Of a stretch of 60,328 nt of DNA, positions 34,238 to 45,742 are shown in pieces. A program made the position numbers and the translations under genes. Positions within the stretch are counted from its first letter, which is position 1; every line of letters begins with the position of its first letter. The DNA is from Nemertoderma westbladi. Lineage: Eukaryota > Xenacoelomorpha > Nemertodermatida > Nemertodermatidae. The notes beneath the pieces were generated by a model. The model did not search any database and was not told the DNA's origin. It saw nothing but the letters and a program-made list of their open reading frames with translations. Location: positions 1 to 60,328 of the forward strand of contig JAUCBJ010005790.1 of the NCBI GenBank assembly GCA_032718475.1, read 5' to 3'.

Positions 34238-36961
34238 GTAAAACGCGGATCCGGATTCAGGATCCGGATCAGGACCCGGATTTGCGAGTCTAAAAGGCGG
34301 ATCCGGATTTACATAAAATCCGTAACTGAGTGTAATATGCGGATTCTGAAATACGCAATCCGTATTGAAGTGTAAAACGCGGATTCATATATTTTGTGAA
34401 TCCGGAATGGAGTGTAAAACACGGATTTACGTTAATTACAGAGTTTGTTACTGGATCCGGGAAGGGGTGTAAAACGCGGATTCATGTTAATTACCAAGTT
34501 TCATTGGATCCGGGAAGGGGTGTAAAACGCGGATTCAAGTCAATTACAAAGTTTTACTGGATCCGGGAAGGGGTGTAAAACGCGGATTAAATTTATTTAC
34601 CAAGTGTTACTGGATCCGGGAAGGGGTGTAAAACGAGGATTCAAGTTAATTACCAAGTTTTATTGGATCCGGGGAGGGGTGTAAAACGCGGATTCATGTT
34701 AATTACCAAGTTTTATTGGATCCGGGAAGGGGTGTAAAACGCGGATTCAAGTCAATTACAAAGTTTTATTGGATCCGGGAAGGGGTGTAAAACGCGGATT
34801 CATGTTAATTACCAAGTTTCATTGGATCCGGGAAGGGGTGTAAAACGCGGATTCTATTTATTTACTAAGTGTTACTGGATCCGGGAAGGGGTGTAAAACG
34901 AGGATTCAAGTTAATTACCAAGTTTTATTGGATCCGAGAAGGGGTGTAAAACACGGATTCATGTTAATTACAAAGTTTTATTGGATCAGGGAAGGGGTGT
35001 AAAACGCGGATTCAAGTCAATTACAAAAGTTTTATTGGATCCGGGAAGGGGTGTAAAACGCGGATTCAAGTCAATTACAAAGTTTTATTGGATCCGGGAA
35101 GGGGTGTAAAACGCGGATTCAATTTATTTACCAAGTGTTACTGGATCCGGGAAGGGGTGTAAAACGCGGATTCAATTTATTTACCAAGTGTTACTGGATC
35201 CGGGAAGGGGTGTAAAACGAGGATTCAAGTTAATTACCAAGTTTTATTGGATCCGGGAAGGGGTGTAAAACGCGGATTCATGTTAATTACCAAGTTTTAT
35301 TGGATCCGGGAAGGGGTGTAAAACGCGGATTCAAGTCAATTACAAAGTTTTATTGGATCCGGGAAGGGGTGTAAAACGCGGATTCATGTTAATTACCAAG
35401 TTTCATTGGATCCGGGAAGGGGTGTAAAACGCGGATTCAATTTATTTACTAAGTGTTACTGGATCCGGGAAGGGGTGTAAAACGAGGATTCAAGTTAATT
35501 ACCAAGTTTTATTGGATCCGAGAAGGGGTGTAAAACGCGGATTCAAGTTAATTACAAAGTTTTATTGGATCCGGGAAGGGGTGTAAAACGCGGATTCAAT
35601 TTATTTACCAAGTGTTACTGGATCCGGGAAGGGGTGTAAAACGAGGATTCAAGTTAATTACCAAGTTTTATTGGATCCGGGAAGGGGTGTAAAACGCGGA
35701 TTCATGTTAATTACCAAGTTTTATTGGATCCGGGAAGGGGTGTAAAACGCGGATTCAAGTCAATTACAAAGTTTTATTGGATCCGGGAAGGGGTGTAAAA
35801 CGCGGATTCATGTTAATTACCAAGTTTCATTGGATCCGGGAAGGGGTGTAAAACGCGGATTCAATTTATTTACTAAGTGTTACTGGAACCGGGAAGGGGT
35901 GTAAAACGAGGATTCAAGTTAATTACCAAGTTTTATTGGATCCGAGAAGGGGTGTAAAACGCGGATTCATGTTAATTACCAAGTTTTATTGGATCAGGGA
36001 AGGGGTGTAAAACGCGGATTCAAGTCAATTACAAAAGTTTTATTGGATCCGGGAAGGGGTGTAAAACGCGGATTCATGTTAATTACCAAGTTTCATTGGA
36101 TCCGGGAAGGGGTGTAAAACGCGGATTCAATTTATTTACCAAGTGTTACTGGATCCGGGAAGGGGTGTAAAACGAGGATTCAAGTTAATTACCAAGTTTT
36201 ATTGGATCCGAGAAGGGGTGTAAAACGCGGATTCAATTTATTTACCAAGTGTTACTGGATCCGGGAAGGGGTGTAAAACGAGGATTCAAGTTAATTACCA
36301 AGTTTCATTGGATCAGGGAAGGGGTGTAAAACGCGGATTCAATTTATTTACAAAGTGTTACTGGATCCGGGAAGGGGTGTAAAAAGCGGATATTTACATT
36401 TTTTTTAATTAAAAATTTATCCCTCTAAAAAAAAAGTTAATTTTGTGCGGTATCCATGATTATTATTACACGTATATATATTTACTACAATCTCAATCCT
36501 ATAAATGATGTCTTTAAATTAATTCACCATGGGGTGCTATGGCAGGTCATGGTTGCAGGTCAGTATTAATCGCCAGGTCATATTATTCCCAGATCCAGTA
36601 ACACTTGGTAATTAACTTAAATCCGCGTTTTACATCCCTTCCCGGATCCAGTAACACTTGGTAAATAAATTGAATCAGTGTTTTACACCCCTTCCCGGAT
36701 CCAATAACACTTTGTAATAAACCTGAATCCGTAATTTACACCCAATCCCGGATTCAGTAGAAATATGAATCCGCGTTTTATACTCCGTTCAGGACCCGAA
36801 AAAAGGACAATCCGCGTTTTACACTCGGTTACAGATTCGGGAAATTTAACAGTGCGCGGATCCACAGATTACACCCTAAAAATGTAAATTCAGTCGATTT
36901 CCATAGGGAGGGACAATGTTAAATGATAGAATCCGGATCCTGATCCGGATCCGCGTTTTAC
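34238..36961. mobile_element. 2.7-kb element made of a 53-bp satellite between inverted ends
   Basis: Both ends carry GTAAAACGCGGATCCGGAT in inverted orientation (34238 and 36961), followed by GGATCCGGAT hexamer-like sequence. Between them, 34390-36385 holds about 38 copies of a 53-bp unit with GGATCCGGGAAGGGGTGTAA. After 150 bp of unrelated sequence, 36590-36860 holds a few degenerate units in the opposite orientation. No target duplication could be assigned. Confidence 0.8.
34390..36385 (+). repeat. 53-bp satellite with higher-order structure
   Basis: Unit variants differ in the segment after GCGGATT: CAAGTTAATT, CATGTTAATT, CAAGTCAATT and CAATTTATTT. They follow each other in a recurring order of five to six units, giving a higher-order repeat of roughly 265-320 bp, a sign of recent block amplification. 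Each unit contains a BamHI-type GGATCC. Confidence 0.9.
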
Positions 36962-39660
36962 TTTCGCTATTTCCATGAATTTACTAAATCTTTCACAGGG
37001 CCGTATTGCGCTCATTTTATCAAATTTGAATTTAATGGAATGCTAAATCATCCAATTGCGGTCCCTGCCTCTATAGTTTGTTAAGAATCATAATCAAACA
37101 GTTATATAATGTAACAAGAGGGTTGAGCTCAGGTAACTATGGTGAAATTAATAACATAGAGAGACAGGGTTTCCCCAAGAAAGCCTCCCAACAACAGGGT
37201 CTCACCAGGGACTTGTACCTGACTTATAAACATTGAAAACATTATTTATATGTATTAATTCAACACGACCCCCTAGTAAAACAAGTTGGGCCGCTTCAAC
37301 ATAAACTTTATGTGGATTGAACAATACAGAGGCTCAGATCTAACATTATGATACTTTTGACTTTGGCTTGGGGTTGTTGTGAAAAATCATTAATGATTGA
37401 CATTGGAAAAAAAATACGTGAAAAGGGCACAGTACGGTACACAACACATCTCTATGCAGAATAAATAACTTGTGCACACACAGTTTAAAGTACACATTTA
37501 GCAATACAATACAAATACATAACATAATGAAAATGTATAGATAGTTAAATTAATAAAACAATACCATAAAGCATGCGTTGTGCAGTTTAGCTCAGTAAAA
37601 GCAGCTGTTCACTTCAGATAAGTTGTGAACAACATCAAACATGCAATTAATTAAAAGATAAATTAGTATCCGCATATCCGTAATAACTACGAAATATTTA
37701 TAGAATATTAAGTTAATAACTATTAAATCCAATCCATGATTAAACACTTGGTATTATATGTGCCGGGGGATATTTTTAAGTCTGTTGATTTTTTTCCTAT
37801 AACTCAGATTGATGATGGATGATAATATATAATAAAATAATTCTGCCACCGAAAAATAATAAGGTTAGAAAAAACTGTAATGCTATTAACATAACATGAA
37901 CATGTTGTGCCCTAAACCAATGAAATGCCATTCTCGGCAACTTCTGTATAAATTAAATGCCCCAACTTAACAAATGAAATGCAACAAATTTGTCAATTAC
38001 TTAGGGCTGATCTGACAAAAAGATAAGATACATTTGCAAATAAAGGATTCACTGCAGTTCTCCCAGGCCACTCCACCTGTAAAACGAATTCATCAAACAC
38101 AATGGTGTAAAAGGATGGAAAATGCAGGCAGAATATATCACAAGCTCTGCGTGACAATAAAGTAATATATATTAGTCCGGCAGATATTACATTATAACCT
38201 GCATGGAAGTATATATTAAATGCTTTAACTGATTCGGGTTGGTTATATTGTTGGATCAATAATTCGACTGATGCCTAACCTGCACCATTGATGATTTTTA
38301 TAAAAGTTACAACATTTTTTCCCCCATTGTGATGACTTTATATATGATGGAAAAGCAATACGATTTTCGATCCCACAGGGTTGTGTTCCAGAACGTTTTT
38401 ACTCACTATTATTCCAATGGGAACAGCCCCGGCTTCAAATTATAAAGTGTGCTATATCGTAACGATGTTGCAGTTTTAAAAATGTATTCAATAACATATA
38501 TATTCCTGGTTGTATCTAAATATTAAAAAAAATAGTATTTTAAGTATTATAAGTATATTAAATTCGACTTCCACTGTTCCAGCCAAATATAACTCAATAT
38601 ACTTGTGTTTACATAGTCGTCTCAGTAAAAATATGTGAGGTATGACTGAAATGAAAATATGAGGGGGATTCCGGTGATTTAAGTTTAATTGCAATGGAAA
38701 CTTGTATGATTTGTTCATTTTCAACAGTAAATTTATTACTAAAATATAAAAATATTGATAATAATAAATATTAAAAATAATTATTTGTATAATTATTAAT
38801 AAATAATAGTTTTTTATTTAATTAAAATTAAATATAATAGTTAAAAATAATAAAATTATTGTCTTAACCGTTCTTCGGGACATATTGCAAATTACACAAA
38901 ATCCTCAATGATGCAAGCTGGTCATCAGTCGGATTATTAATCACAAAAAAATTTCCTACCAAAATCACCCAAAACGTTTACTATATCTGCCGGACAATAT
39001 GCTTATTTTCTTGTTGTATTAATATTGCTTATTTATTTATTTGCAGATGCAAAAATATTCGCATTTATTTTTTAAAAAGTACTACTTGGAGTTTTCAGTT
39101 TCAAAACTAAAACTAAGGTATAGAAATATCCAGGAATTACATACATTAGCCCATAGCTCCACTCCATGGTATTTCACCCCTAAAATAAATTTACAACATA
39201 GTCTTTAAGGTGAGTACGGTATGTCTGTCTGTCTCTGTTTGTGTATTTTTTCCGTTCCAGCGCAATTTAAAATATAATTTTGTTTCCAATTTATACGAAT
39301 ATTTCCATGACAAATAATTTAAACAATGTGATGTAAATGTTCGACTATTTCGTTTTAATTACCAGACAGCGACTGGTCAAGCCAGCGAGTGGTGGGTATT
39401 GTATTTGTATATTTAAGCAATAATTTTATATTTAAAAATTGAAGGGTTGTTTATGTTTAATCTTTGTAAATATATGAGACTTGGATGGCCCCGAAAAATA
39501 TACATGTATGTTCGTTCCCACTTCGCATAGTGGAGATTCATTGCGAAATTGTTTTGAATTGAATGAAATTGAATTTATTGCCCAGCTTCCAAATGAAGTA
39601 TTATACCTGAGACAATGATTGCATTATATTGGAGATAGTTGAAGTCCCAGCGGGGTATCT
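36962..39660. other. AT-rich intron, nothing convincing
   Basis: Between the S1 exon B and the S2 exon. The minus-strand frame at 37993-38259 contains an exon-like piece (38077-38146) that fails the phase test. A LINE-like tail (GAATTGAATGAAATTGAA) lies near 39555. Confidence 0.5.
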
Positions 39661-39668
39661 CAGTCTAA

Positions 39669-40070
39669 TAAGGAATAGTATAATGAACGCAAACTGGAAA
39701 AAGGCCATATAGTTATAATTATATTAGCGAGATAAAGGCAGTAAGTACATAGAAAGAAAGTATAAACACGAATAATATATTTATAGTATGAACTGCAAAA
39801 AATCAAATATATAATACTACTAAAATTAATCAAATCAAATTTAAATGCAATTTAAAAGTTTAAAAGCATTTAAATTTGATTTGAGTAATTTTAGTAGTAT
39901 TATATATTTGATTTTTTGCAGTTCATACTATAAATATATTATTCGTGTTTATACTTCCATGTACTTACTGCCTGTATTGCGCTGAAGATGGTTTATTGAT
40001 TAAATCGAAACGTTCGAACTATAACTATATATGTTTTTTCCAGTTTGCGTTCATTATACTATTCCTTATA
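39669..40070. mobile_element. Foldback element of about 400 bp
   Basis: Near-perfect palindrome centred on about 39856. AAGGAATAGTATAATGAACG at the left and its complement at 40049-40068; inner arms with ACACGAATAATATATTTATA and GTATGAACTGCAAAAAATCA are almost identical. The right arm has an extra segment containing GCTGAAGATGG and TCGAAACGTTCGAAC. It lies only about 510 bp downstream (in gene orientation) of S1 exon B. Confidence 0.8.
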
Positions 40071-40583
40071 ATTGGAGATATTATATACTAGCTCGGGCAA
40101 CTGCAGAAACTGCCCAATACTAACGAATTACAAACTAAAAATCAATATCTACCTGCCTTCAATCCTACATGCGGTTATTAGCCGATGCCACCAGCTGATA
40201 AATATGACAGGTGGTTATAAACTGTAAACAGTATTCTGGGAGGGACAGTAAGAAAGGACTGTTAACAATCGATTGTTAGTAAAACGGAGCTGCTTTACGC
40301 CTCTAACGTAGGTGGTGGGTTGATTTTCATGATATATAAATCGGAAAGATGTGTTGACGTGAAGGAAGATGTGACATGGAATGGTCACTGGATGACAAGT
40401 AAATGCAACAAAGTGGTAGTATATAATATTTGGTTAGCAAGCGGCAGGACTGAGGCACGAGTGAGTACATTGGACAGGACAATGACGCATTTATACTACA
40501 AAATGTAGTCTAATCTAACAGCAGTCAACAAAAGCCGCTCACAATAACAATCGGATGTGAATGAGCGGTGCGAGGCTACTCAC

Positions 40584-40642
40584 GAAGTGTAAACTAAGTA
40601 TATTATGAAGGCGGCTATTGAGTTAAACAACATGAACACCAT
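40584..40642 (-). CDS. KCNMA1: BK channel alternative S1 exon B (59 nt)
   Basis: Encodes MVFMLFNSIAAFIIYLVYT plus two bases. It has the same length and phases as exon A (43705-43763), with an AG acceptor and a GTGAGT donor. Joined to the S2 exon, the split codon reads TCG (Ser), giving ...YTS followed by KPIEYC, which corresponds to the SSNPIESC stretch at the outer end of S1 in other Slo1 channels. Using both copies adds 118 nt and shifts the frame; skipping both also breaks the frame. A productive mRNA must therefore carry exactly one. Which copy is the default form cannot be read from the sequence. Confidence 0.9.
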
Positions 40643-41267
40643 CTGCGGGAGATAAAATAGAATTATATATATTGTACCTTATTTATCAGAAATATAAATT
40701 CGTCTTGAGACTTGAACGTATTTCGAAGATAGGCCTAACTTAAAAAACAATTATATTTCATTAATGAGTAACAGCGATAACTACCCCAGGACGTTTTAGT
40801 GCTACATACATGTAATTCTATTATCTACAATTTTTCAGGAGCAAAATAAATACTGAGTTGGAAAACAATGATTTAATTTCTTACGATAAATGAGGATAAA
40901 AAATTTTCCAACAACCTCATCATAATAAAAATATGTACCGGTACCCGGTGTGTAATACTCATTACACTACAATTCATTGACCCTTATATTATACCTTGTA
41001 TCTAGAATAACATCCAAGTAATACATATTTTCGTTAATATTCATTTTCCACAAGCAATTCGTAGGTTATTAAGGAAAGGCAGACTGTTTTGGAATTATAA
41101 TAATGCTTATTTATCAGATACTGCCACTTTGAGCAAGTAAGATAAAAAACATCGACCAATCACGATATGTAAACCACCAATCGACTAAAAGGGGATAAAC
41201 CTATTACAGCTGATTTTACCCAACCAGTTGGATGGTTGTGTGCCTATTGTTTCGATCATTCCGTGAA

Positions 41268-41360
41268 TGTGGGGCGAGCCACGAAGTTGGCGGAGCCTTA
41301 GCGAATTGACACTGTTAGGGGGTGGGTCAATTTATGCAAATAGTTGTCGTCGTCGTCGTT

Positions 41361-41399
<39 letters not shown>

Positions 41400-42226
41400 G
41401 TCGTCGTTACGATTTTGACATGCTAATAACTTTGTCGGATTTAAAGCTGCCAAGTTGAAAATTTGTAGGTATCAATATGAGCAAAAGTTGAGATTTTTGA
41501 GAGACTTTCAGACACCATCAGTGCAATGGTCTCCCGCTAGAGGGCCACATGTCTAAACATTAAATGCCCTCCCATTTCTTTGCTTTTAATCCGTTTAAGC
41601 TGAAACTTGGCAGATATGTATTAGACCATTAGCTGTGACTTTCAAAGGAGGCGAATCCATCTGCAGTTCTCCAGTCTGCCGCTAGAGGGCCAAAGGTCTG
41701 AAAGTGAAATCGTTGTCGTCGTTACGATTTTGACATGCTAATAACTTTGTCGGATTTAAAGCTGCCAAGTTGAAAATTTGTAGGTATCAATATGAGCTAA
41801 AGTTGAGACGTTTGAGAGACTTTCAGACACCATCAGAGCAAGTCTCCTGCTAGAGGGCCACATGTCTAAACGTTAAATGTCCTCCCATTTCTTTGCTTTT
41901 AATCCATTTATGCTGAAATTTGGCAGATATGTACTAGACCATTAGCTGTGACTTTGAAAGAAGGAATTGAATTGAATTGAAGGCTAATCCGTGTGCATTT
42001 CTTCAGTCTGCCGCTAGAGGGCGAAATGTTTGAAAGTGAAATCTTTCTCCCATCTCGTTATTTATGATCCGTTCAAGCTGAAACGTAGCAGATATGTAGT
42101 AGAAGTCGGCCTGAGTCTTTGGTGGGCAGTAAACGGTCTGGAGTCCTCCAGTCTGCCGCTAGAGGGCGAAAAGTATAACTAAGTATAATTAAGTCACGTG
42201 CTGCGCGAAGGCCCCACTTCGTGTAT
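41268..42226 (+). repeat. Interspersed repeat with CCACGAAG end and (GTC)n, copy 2
   Basis: Starts TGTGGGGCGAGCCACGAAGT and ends CTGCGCGAAGGCCCC. It contains a GTC trinucleotide run at 41345-41408 and three to four internal repeats of TCTGCCGCTAGAGGGC and GCTAATAACTTTGTCGGATT. It lies between the two alternative S1 exons. Confidence 0.65.
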
Positions 42227-43704
42227 CTGTAATGTATTCTTCAAATGTAAACTGTGTAAAAATATAAAAAAATATAAATATGTTTATAGAGTACGAGTAG
42301 ATTAAGAAGACCATATATTTTGTTTACTAATATATATGAATCCTGTAAAAAACAACCTACCTAATAATATTGAAATGTAAATGTCATGTAATTTTCAGTT
42401 GTATGTATAGTGTATACTATGTGTATCTATAGAGTTATTGATTAAGTTCGTACTGATTAACTAAGTTCATTTCACTGCCCATATTTGATTTCAGTTTGAA
42501 AGTATTAAAAGTGGCTGTGGTCAGATTGAAAGAGTAAAATGAGCAGACCCATCATGAAGTAAAAATCCGAGAAAAAACAAACAGTAAAGTAAAGATACAC
42601 CATGCTCAAAAATACATGCTACTCCAGTAACACTGGGTTGGGATTGATACCCCACGAGGCTTGCCCATTGCATGATGTATAATTGTGAAAGTAGGGAACA
42701 GGTAGTATTTAGATCCTTGATAAGGCTTTTCATTTTAAACAAGAAATGAAATAGCCTGAAAGATAGGTAGCCTATCGAACTGACAGATGTATATCGTCAC
42801 AAATTAATTCATTACCATATGGTATGTTTCTAACTCCTAAATTTACTTTTCCGGCACCAAATATTATTAGGTATTTTTATACTTTATACCACGCTGTATT
42901 ACAGCACAAAAGTACCGCACGCTGAATTTGATATCCTGTATAGCTAGCTACATCGTTAATAATACAGTTTAGCAAACCAACAGACCAAGCACAAAGGAAA
43001 ACATATTGTAATTTTGTGATACCTAACTGTTTATTTGGTTCCGGTACATGTAACTATTTAATTTGGTGTCAATGTCGAACTTACAGTGCTAACAGAGTCT
43101 AACAATTGCATTAGATTATAGTGCAGGTGTTTGGGCCAGTTTACTTTTATTATTGACGAAAATTAGAGATACCTTCATTAACATTATATTTTTCTTTATT
43201 AATAGTTTGCATGTTATTTGACATCTAGAATATACCACGTCACTTAATCCAATAACTATATACTTCACCATGGTCAATTATAACATATATATACCACACC
43301 TGCGAACAACACAACAAATATTAAGTGCTCATAGAATTGCAAGAAGAAATTCAAATAATTCCAGGTACACAACCCAACACCATTTGCAATAAAAGGGGAA
43401 ACAATACACATTTCATGCTGAATAGCCTTCCTGACGATTGTAACTGGCTAACTCCACCCTTCACCGTTTTATGAGAAATGGGAACTGACACTTTGATTAG
43501 TTATCCAGTTTGAAGAAGAATAGTAAAGAAGAATTATGACTGCACGATTACATTCCCATAAACAACACACTCATGCACCGCATAACCTCGCCTTGACCAT
43601 GTGTAGAATAGAAATGAGGGGCAAAACAAGTTAGTGAACGTGTGTTACATTGTATAAATTTTATCCGGCATTCGAAAAAATATGGCATTTTTTATCGCAC
43701 TTAC
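42227..43704. other. AT-rich sequence between the alternative S1 exons
   Basis: No further copy of the S1 exon and no recognised repeat. Any elements that control the choice between the exons would lie in 40643-43704 or its flanks; none can be identified by eye. Confidence 0.4.
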
Positions 43705-43763
43705 GTGGTATATGCTATGTATATACAAAAAGCAGCCAATGAATTGAATAACATGAAGACAGT
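43705..43763 (-). CDS. KCNMA1: BK channel alternative S1 exon A (59 nt)
   Basis: Encodes TVFMLFNSLAAFCIYIAYT plus two bases of the next codon. It aligns without gaps over 19 residues to the outer half of S1 in Slo1. An AG acceptor and a perfect GTAAGT donor flank it. Entry phase is 0 and exit phase 2, identical to exon B at 40584-40642. 14 of 19 residues match exon B, but only 5 of 19 codons are identical, so the copies are old and both have been kept as protein. Exon A has Thr first, a Cys at position 13 and Ile-Ala near the outer end; exon B has Met, Ile and Leu-Val there. Joined to the 33781-33883 exon, the shared codon reads ACG (Thr). Confidence 0.88.
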
Positions 43764-45642
43764 CTGAAACAAAATAACAGTATCTTTATATAAACTGTAA
43801 GAATATATATTACACTTTACAGAACTAACGCAATAACAGTGTAAAAGTGAATACTGAAAATATTTCTTGAGGAGTTACATCTCAACTAACGCGATGGTTC
43901 AATTATCTTCCCAGTGTTATAATCGAGATGAAATATTACATTTAGTTTACAATAAAATATTTTATTTGAAAAAAGGCTCTTTTTCTCACTAATATTTTTA
44001 AAATTGAGTTAATTAATCTAACTTTTTGTAACTAATTTTGCTGAAAATTAGGTTAAAAAATGTATTTTTTTAACTAATTCTAGCTTACTGTACACTGTGT
44101 ACAGCTACCGGTAGCTCAAACAATCTTCCGTCTGTACAGTACCGGTCCCGGTACTTGTACACGGTAACACGTGGTAACACATACTAGTACTGTACAGTAG
44201 TACAACAGTACAGTTTGAATACTGAAATTGGTGATAGTGGATAGTTCTGTATCATCCTCAGATCATACAGAATGGGTGTTAGCAGGGTGAAAGACTCGCT
44301 TCGCTCGTGCTAAAAACCTGCCAACTCTTGTAAAACTCAACCACTCGGACAGAATAGTTGAATTTCGCTAAATTGAAAATGAGTGAAAAAAGCGGAGTTT
44401 TCCGCTTACTTTTTTTTTTATCGAATAATAGTCCTGTATTGTTGTATATTCAATTTGTTAAATATTATTAAGATCTAACTTATTGTAATACTTTAAAAAT
44501 TGATAAGCATGTACCATGCATCGTGCAAAGTATGCCGCCCCCATGTCTGAATGTCAAGTCGGTGAATAAGATGTTCCCTACAAATTCCACATTACATGGT
44601 ATGTGATAATAACAAAACGGAATGACTTCTCTCATTCGATCCTATATGATATATCCAAAATACGTAATTACGTAAACGTACAATACCGGCAGTGTTAGTG
44701 TTTTAAAAAGAGGCTGAGGCTATTTAATAAATATTTTATGTAGAGCGGAGGAATAAGATTTATGAATTAGGCCTATGTTAAATATTGAACTTCACCACAG
44801 AATATGCAAAGCACTTCAAACATATTTTCAGCCATGGGGTTTTTAACCGGTGGTATTTTTTATACCGGTGGTATATTTTTTTAAATTGGGTGGCGACATA
44901 TAGTAGAATACGACATATGTATTATCAGCGGCACAACCACAGGTGGCGGGGGGGGGGGGGTGGGGGCACGTTGCCCTCACTTAAGGGGAAACCAAATCAC
45001 AAATCAGATGCCCCCGGGAACGTTTTATACCGGTACCGGTACTATATATTTTTTTTGCCAGGTAACCAAAGAACAATAGTGCTTATATCAGTATGACGAA
45101 CCTCCACTAATATGCTTTTAATATTAATAGGAAGCCAGTCGCATTATACTACCTGTACCGTATATACTCCAATTAACTAGTTTATTTGGCGTAACGCAAA
45201 AAATGTTAAATTGAACCGTTGATTAATATTTATTGACAATCCATTAATGCAGTCCATCATTTAATTTCCTATATGGAATGTTCGATAATCATATATTTCG
45301 AGGCTACTCGCACTCGGTCAGATATAACAGTGTGAAGTAGGTATTGTGTTATCTACACTACCCTAACCCCCCCCCCCCCCCCCCCCCCCCCCGTATAGAA
45401 CCAGTCAGCTAAGTTGTTAATTATTACACAAATCTTTTTCCCAGGACAGAATGTCGGTTGCCCCTGTCAACATTTGTGAGCTGTGCGCAGGTGACGTAGC
45501 ATAGATGAGGCACGACAGAATGTTTACTCACACCCTTTAATGGTGCTAGGCCATTCAGATTTGACATCCATTATTACTTAACCCGGTATCATTCCCATTA
45601 TTACATTATTAAAGTTAACTTGGTCTTATTTGTGGTTAGCTA
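43764..45642. other. Intron 1 sequence of BK, right of S1 exon A
   Basis: AT-rich with short CCGGTACCGGTA motifs (44130-44190, 44840-44870, 45030-45045), a poly-G run at 44948-44960 and a poly-C run at 45368-45392. No exon seen. Confidence 0.4.
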
Positions 45643-45742
45643 TTAAGGCCAGTTTACACGTGGCTACTTTTTCAGCAACTTGCCGATCACACGAAACACG
45701 AAGTAGCTGTAAAAAGTTGACAAAGTGTAAATCGGCCTTTAA
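45643..45742. mobile_element. 100-bp miniature inverted-repeat element
   Basis: Ends are TTAAGGCCAGTTTACAC and the complement of GTGTAAATCGGCCTTTAA; the interior has GGCTACTTTTTCAGCAACTT and AGTAGCTGTAAAAAGTTG, also partly inverted. One end of a relative lies at 1365-1440. Confidence 0.7.

Noticed and set aside
38077-38146. Exon-like 70-nt piece on the minus strand (ACDIFCLHFPSFYTIVFDEF...) with AG and GTGGAG sites, at first taken as the S1-S2 loop of the BK channel
   Set aside because: It exits in phase 0 while the S2 exon at 33883 needs a one-base start, and the exon 33781-33883 itself supplies the PIEYC loop directly after S1. Inclusion would break the frame and it has no Slo1 similarity.
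39985-40020. Second hammerhead candidate (CTGAAGA...CGAAACGTTCG) in the right arm of the palindrome
   Set aside because: Stem II can form, but an extra base follows the CUGANGA core, and the segment after GAAA does not give a closing stem III followed by UH.
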